Positions 61,055 through 64,000 of a DNA stretch of 64,000 nt are shown here, in pieces. Every line of letters starts with the position of its first letter. The first letter of the stretch is position 1. Made by a program: the position numbers and the translations under genes. The stretch is taken from positions 1 to 64,000 of the forward strand of contig NZ_FONS01000005.1 of NCBI RefSeq assembly GCF_900112985.1, read 5' to 3'. A model generated the notes under the pieces. It saw only the letters and a program-made list of their open reading frames with translations, made no database searches and was not told the origin of the DNA. This DNA comes from Pedobacter antarcticus. Lineage in GTDB: Bacteria > Bacteroidota > Bacteroidia > Sphingobacteriales > Sphingobacteriaceae.

Positions 61055-62428
61055 ATGAATATCATTATAACAATTGTTGTTACTGCTCTTGCGGTGCTTT
61101 ATGCGGGTTTATTCAAAGCAAAAAAAGCTTTATTACCACTTACCCTTGTCGGGCTGGTGACTGCTCTGGCATTCGCAGTGACGGCATGGGATACCAATAT
61201 AGTTTATTATGGAATGATGGAAATGGACAATTTTGCGATTGCCTTCTCGTCATTGATCATTCTGGGAACGATATTTATCTTTTTACTGACTCAGAATTAT
61301 TTTGCCGAGCACAGTGAAAATGTAGCTGAATACTATACGCTGATCCTTTTTGCGCTGTCGGGTATGGTGATTATTCTATCCTACACCAACATGTCAATGC
61401 TATTCATTGGTATTGAGATCATGTCTGTAGCGCTTTATATCCTTGCGGGTATCAGAAAGAAAGATTTCGCTTCGAATGAGGCTTCTCTGAAATATTTTCT
61501 GATGGGTGCTTTCTCTACAGGTTTCTTATTATTCGGTATTGCTTTGATATACGGTGCTACAGGTTCATTTAGCCTGGATGCTATTAACAAATATCTAATT
61601 AGTAACCACCAGTCAGTTTCTCCTTTGTTTTATCCGGGAATGATCCTGATCATGGTTGGATTATGTTTTAAATTGGGTGCTGCTCCTTTTCATTTCTGGA
61701 CTCCTGATGTTTATGAAGGCTCTCCTTCACTAATTACTGCTTTCATGTCTACAGTAGTGAAAACTGCGGGTTTTGCAGCTTTCTTAAGATTATTCGGTGG
61801 TACTTTCGCACCGCTGCATGATTTCTGGATGCCGCCTTTGCTGGCAATTGTATTCATCACTTTATTTATTGGTAATGTGACGGCTTTATTCCAGAAGAAC
61901 TTCAAACGAATGCTTGCTTATTCCAGTATTTCGCATGCAGGATACTTGCTTTTCTCTTTGGTTACTTTAACAGGTAACTCATCGAATAATGTAATTGTTT
62001 ATGCTGCAGCTTATACGTTTGCAAGTATTATCGCTTTTGCCGTATTAATTCTGGTTAAACAGAAAACCGGGGGTGACGGATTTGAAAGTTATAACGGTCT
62101 GGCTAAAAAGAATCCATTTGTGGCACTCGCTTTAACTATCTCCATGCTTTCGCTGGCTGGTATTCCACTTACTGCTGGCTTTATCGGTAAGTACTTGATG
62201 TTTTTGAACGTAATGACAGAATACCACATTTATCTGGTAGCCTTTGCTATTTTAAATGCACTGATCGGATTCTATTATTACCTGAAAGTTATTGTCGCCA
62301 TGTACTTTAAAGAAGGTCCTGAAGTGGAGTTGAATGCACCTGTTCAATACAAGCTTGTTCTGATCCTGTCGGTTATAATTACCCTTGTTCTAGGTGTTTA
62401 TCCCGCAGTAATTTTAAATCTGATATAA
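61055..62428 (+). CDS. nuoN: NADH-quinone oxidoreductase subunit N
   Basis: A 457-aa antiporter-like proton-pumping subunit and the last gene of the operon. Conserved segments include FIGIEIMSVALYILAGIRKK with its Glu, HFWTPDVYEGSPSLITAFMS, and YSSISHAGYLLFSL. No terminator hairpin was noticed after it; the DedA gene begins 45 nt on. Confidence 0.95.
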   Translation: MNIIITIVVTALAVLYAGLFKAKKALLPLTLVGLVTALAFAVTAWDTNIVYYGMMEMDNFAIAFSSLIILGTIFIFLLTQNYFAEHSENVAEYYTLILFALSGMVIILSYTNMSMLFIGIEIMSVALYILAGIRKKDFASNEASLKYFLMGAFSTGFLLFGIALIYGATGSFSLDAINKYLISNHQSVSPLFYPGMILIMVGLCFKLGAAPFHFWTPDVYEGSPSLITAFMSTVVKTAGFAAFLRLFGGTFAPLHDFWMPPLLAIVFITLFIGNVTALFQKNFKRMLAYSSISHAGYLLFSLVTLTGNSSNNVIVYAAAYTFASIIAFAVLILVKQKTGGDGFESYNGLAKKNPFVALALTISMLSLAGIPLTAGFIGKYLMFLNVMTEYHIYLVAFAILNALIGFYYYLKVIVAMYFKEGPEVELNAPVQYKLVLILSVIITLVLGVYPAVILNLI

Positions 62429-62473
62429 GCATATCTCAGGAAAATTATTTGTAGTTTTACGAATACTTGAATT

Positions 62474-63133
62474 ATGCACGACTTCTGGAACACCTTACAT
62501 CAGTTCATTGATCCTGAAAAATTACTTAAAGAAGGTGGTTTTTATGTAGTCATGTTCGTCATCTTTGCGGAAACAGGTTTATTCTTTGGTTTCTTTTTAC
62601 CGGGGGATTATCTTTTGTTTCTGGCAGGAATGTTTGTCGCTACCGGCAAACTTGATGTAAATATTTATGTGCTTATAGCCGGCCTTTTTGTAGCAGCTGT
62701 TTCTGGTAATTTTACCGGATACTGGTTTGGTAAGAAAACAGGGCCGGTTTTATATGATAGAAAGGACTCATTCTTCTTCAAGAAGAAGTATCTGAAAGCA
62801 GCAGAAGTATATTATAACAAGCAGGGCGCCTTCGCGCTTATCATGGGTAGGTTCGTGCCTATCGTCAGAACTTTTGCACCTATCTTTGCAGGAGTAGTTA
62901 AATTGGATTTTAAAAAGTTTGCATTATATAATATAAGTGGTGGTTTTTTATGGATCACTTCTTTAACTTTGCTAGGTTATTTCCTTGGCAAGAAGTTTGA
63001 AAAGGAAATTAATGATTACCTGCTGTATATTATAGTAGGTTTTATTGTGATTACAACTATCCCGCTGATTATCACATTTTTGAAAAAAAGGGTAGAAAAG
63101 AATAATATCGAAGAAAATTCAAACACTGAGTAA
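62474..63133 (+). CDS. DedA/SNARE-associated family membrane protein
   Basis: A 219-aa polytopic membrane protein. The DedA signature FAETGLFFGFFLPGDYLLFL lies near residues 31-50, and the conserved second half contains the GRFVPIVRTFAPIFAGV motif with its essential Arg. DedA proteins transport or flip undecaprenyl phosphate or other lipids and support envelope integrity. It lies between nuoN and ppa with a 6-nt gap to the latter. Confidence 0.9.
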   Translation: MHDFWNTLHQFIDPEKLLKEGGFYVVMFVIFAETGLFFGFFLPGDYLLFLAGMFVATGKLDVNIYVLIAGLFVAAVSGNFTGYWFGKKTGPVLYDRKDSFFFKKKYLKAAEVYYNKQGAFALIMGRFVPIVRTFAPIFAGVVKLDFKKFALYNISGGFLWITSLTLLGYFLGKKFEKEINDYLLYIIVGFIVITTIPLIITFLKKRVEKNNIEENSNTE

Positions 63134-63139
63134 TAGAAA

Positions 63140-63691
63140 ATGAGTATAGACAAAAACCACCCCTGGCATAGCGTTTCGCCGGGAGCGAACTTACCGGAAT
63201 CGGTAAATGCAATTATTGAAATTCCAAAAGGATCAAAAGCGAAATACGAAATTGATAAAGATTCCAATCTGATTAAATTAGACCGCGTACTTTTCTCTTC
63301 TGTAATGTATCCGGCTAATTATGGATTTATTCCGCAAACCTATTGCGATGATAACGATCCGCTTGATATTCTTGTTTTGTGCTCTGTTGACGTTTATCCT
63401 CTATCTTTGGTTGAAGCTAAAGTTATTGGTGTAATGCATATGGTTGACAATGGCGAGCAGGATGATAAAATTATCGCCGTTGCCAAAAACGATATGTCAG
63501 TTAATTATATCAATGATATTGATGAATTGCCGCCGCATACAATGAAAGAAATTGTTCGCTTTTTCCAGGATTACAAAGCTTTAGAAGAAAAGAATGTTAC
63601 AGTTGAAAAACTAATGGGTGTTTCATATGCTTATAAGGTAATTGAAGAAAGTATTGAACTTTACAATAGTACATTTAGAACAAACTCTTAA
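63140..63691 (+). CDS. ppa: Inorganic pyrophosphatase
   Basis: A 183-aa family I soluble pyrophosphatase that removes pyrophosphate from biosynthesis. The signature [11 protein letters not shown] (Asp metal ligands, near 75-84) and [19 protein letters not shown] near the start are conserved, with later metal-binding residues in [12 protein letters not shown]. Length matches the family. Its stop overlaps the start of the next gene (TAATG). Confidence 0.96.
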   Translation: MSIDKNHPWHSVSPGANLPESVNAIIEIPKGSKAKYEIDKDSNLIKLDRVLFSSVMYPANYGFIPQTYCDDNDPLDILVLCSVDVYPLSLVEAKVIGVMHMVDNGEQDDKIIAVAKNDMSVNYINDIDELPPHTMKEIVRFFQDYKALEEKNVTVEKLMGVSYAYKVIEESIELYNSTFRTNS

Positions 63692-64000
63692 TGGGCTTTC
63701 AAATATTTTTAACCTTCTTCCTAGTCCTGTTAAACGGCTTCTTTGTTGCCGCTGAATTTGCAATTGTAAAAGTCAGGGCATCACAGATTGAAATTCAAGC
63801 TAAATCCGGGAACAGGGTTGCTAATATTGCCAAATACATTACACAACATCTTGATGGATACCTGGCTGCAACGCAGCTGGGTATTACATTAGCTTCATTA
63901 GGCCTTGGTTGGGTCGGTGAATCGGTTATGGAGCATTTGTTGCATAATCTATTGACTGCATTAAACCAGACTCCACAATTTATTGAGTCATTCAGCAAAA
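63691..64000 (+). CDS. CNNM-domain transporter (HlyC/CorC family), N-terminal part
   Basis: The gene starts at 63691 and runs off the right edge; about 103 codons are seen. A first membrane helix (FLTFFLVLLNGFFVAAEFAI) with the FFVAAEFA motif, followed by VRASQIE and LAATQLGITLASLGLGWVGE, matches the N-terminus of the CNNM/UPF0053 domain of the HlyC/CorC (YhdP/MpfA) transporters, implicated in magnesium or cobalt efflux. CBS and transporter-associated domains would lie outside the window. Translationally coupled to ppa. Confidence 0.85.
   Translation, partial: MGFQIFLTFFLVLLNGFFVAAEFAIVKVRASQIEIQAKSGNRVANIAKYITQHLDGYLAATQLGITLASLGLGWVGESVMEHLLHNLLTALNQTPQFIESFSK

Overview
The window reads as chromosome of a Sphingobacteriaceae (Bacteroidota) bacterium, most likely Pedobacter or a close relative. 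Supporting signs are several upstream boxes of the Bacteroidota type TAnnTTTG, almost no Shine-Dalgarno sequences, several TonB-dependent outer-membrane receptors with an N-terminal carboxypeptidase-regulatory-like domain, a full ExbB-ExbD-ExbD-TonB operon, a 14-gene nuo operon with a short NuoG, an XusABC-like siderophore locus and LytS/LytTR signalling. These are family-level inferences from the protein sequences; no database search was run.

Layout. 1-4190: nagB (5' end only), a 71-aa orphan, a ferredoxin/ferredoxin reductase pair, lpxH and prfA. 4276-7541: two identical tRNA-Asp genes bracket a secreted GH29 alpha-L-fucosidase and a divergent AraC-type regulator whose reading frame is broken by an amber codon. 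7632-12198: a LytTR response regulator and LytS-type kinase, divergent from a large outer-membrane beta-barrel protein. 12381-13987: remnants of an N-acetyltransferase and an ArgE-like deacetylase, both with internal deletions or frameshifts. 14003-24070: a potassium regulon, with an NtrC-type sigma-54 activator, an unlisted 27-aa membrane peptide, kdpF, kdpA, kdpB, kdpC, an outer-membrane porin, a kinase-less KdpD sensor and a separate histidine kinase. 24106-25841: an AT-rich two-gene module, HIRAN-domain protein plus HipA-like kinase, which is the best candidate here for an undescribed system. 26119-30966: PepSY reductase, DUF4374 lipoprotein and TonB-dependent receptor (XusCBA-like). 31122-33443: an arsenic operon (arsR, DUF6428, arsC, acr3). 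33619-37544: a DUF4142 lipoprotein, a secreted protein and a second siderophore receptor. 37545-38162: a non-coding stretch rich in 10-11-bp phased repeats.

38163-43162: a small conserved protein, metK preceded by a probable SAM-II (long-loop) riboswitch, a lipid kinase, an eIF1-like factor and pckA. 43429-49398: exbB, two exbD genes, tonB, a small membrane protein, a PstS-like lipoprotein and a TPR protein. 49478-62428: nuoABCDEFGHIJKLMN. 62474-64000: a DedA protein, inorganic pyrophosphatase and the start of a CNNM-type transporter.

The genes fit together around envelope energetics and nutrient capture. Complex I builds the proton gradient, ExbB/ExbD/TonB carry that energy to the outer membrane, and the TonB-dependent receptors use it for siderophore import. 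Both siderophore receptor operons share a 12-bp identical, Fur-box-like motif just upstream. The Kdp system and its two-component regulation handle potassium. The decayed genes (AraC regulator, acetyltransferase, deacetylase) and the AT-rich HIRAN/HipA pair mark the parts of the window that are most in flux.
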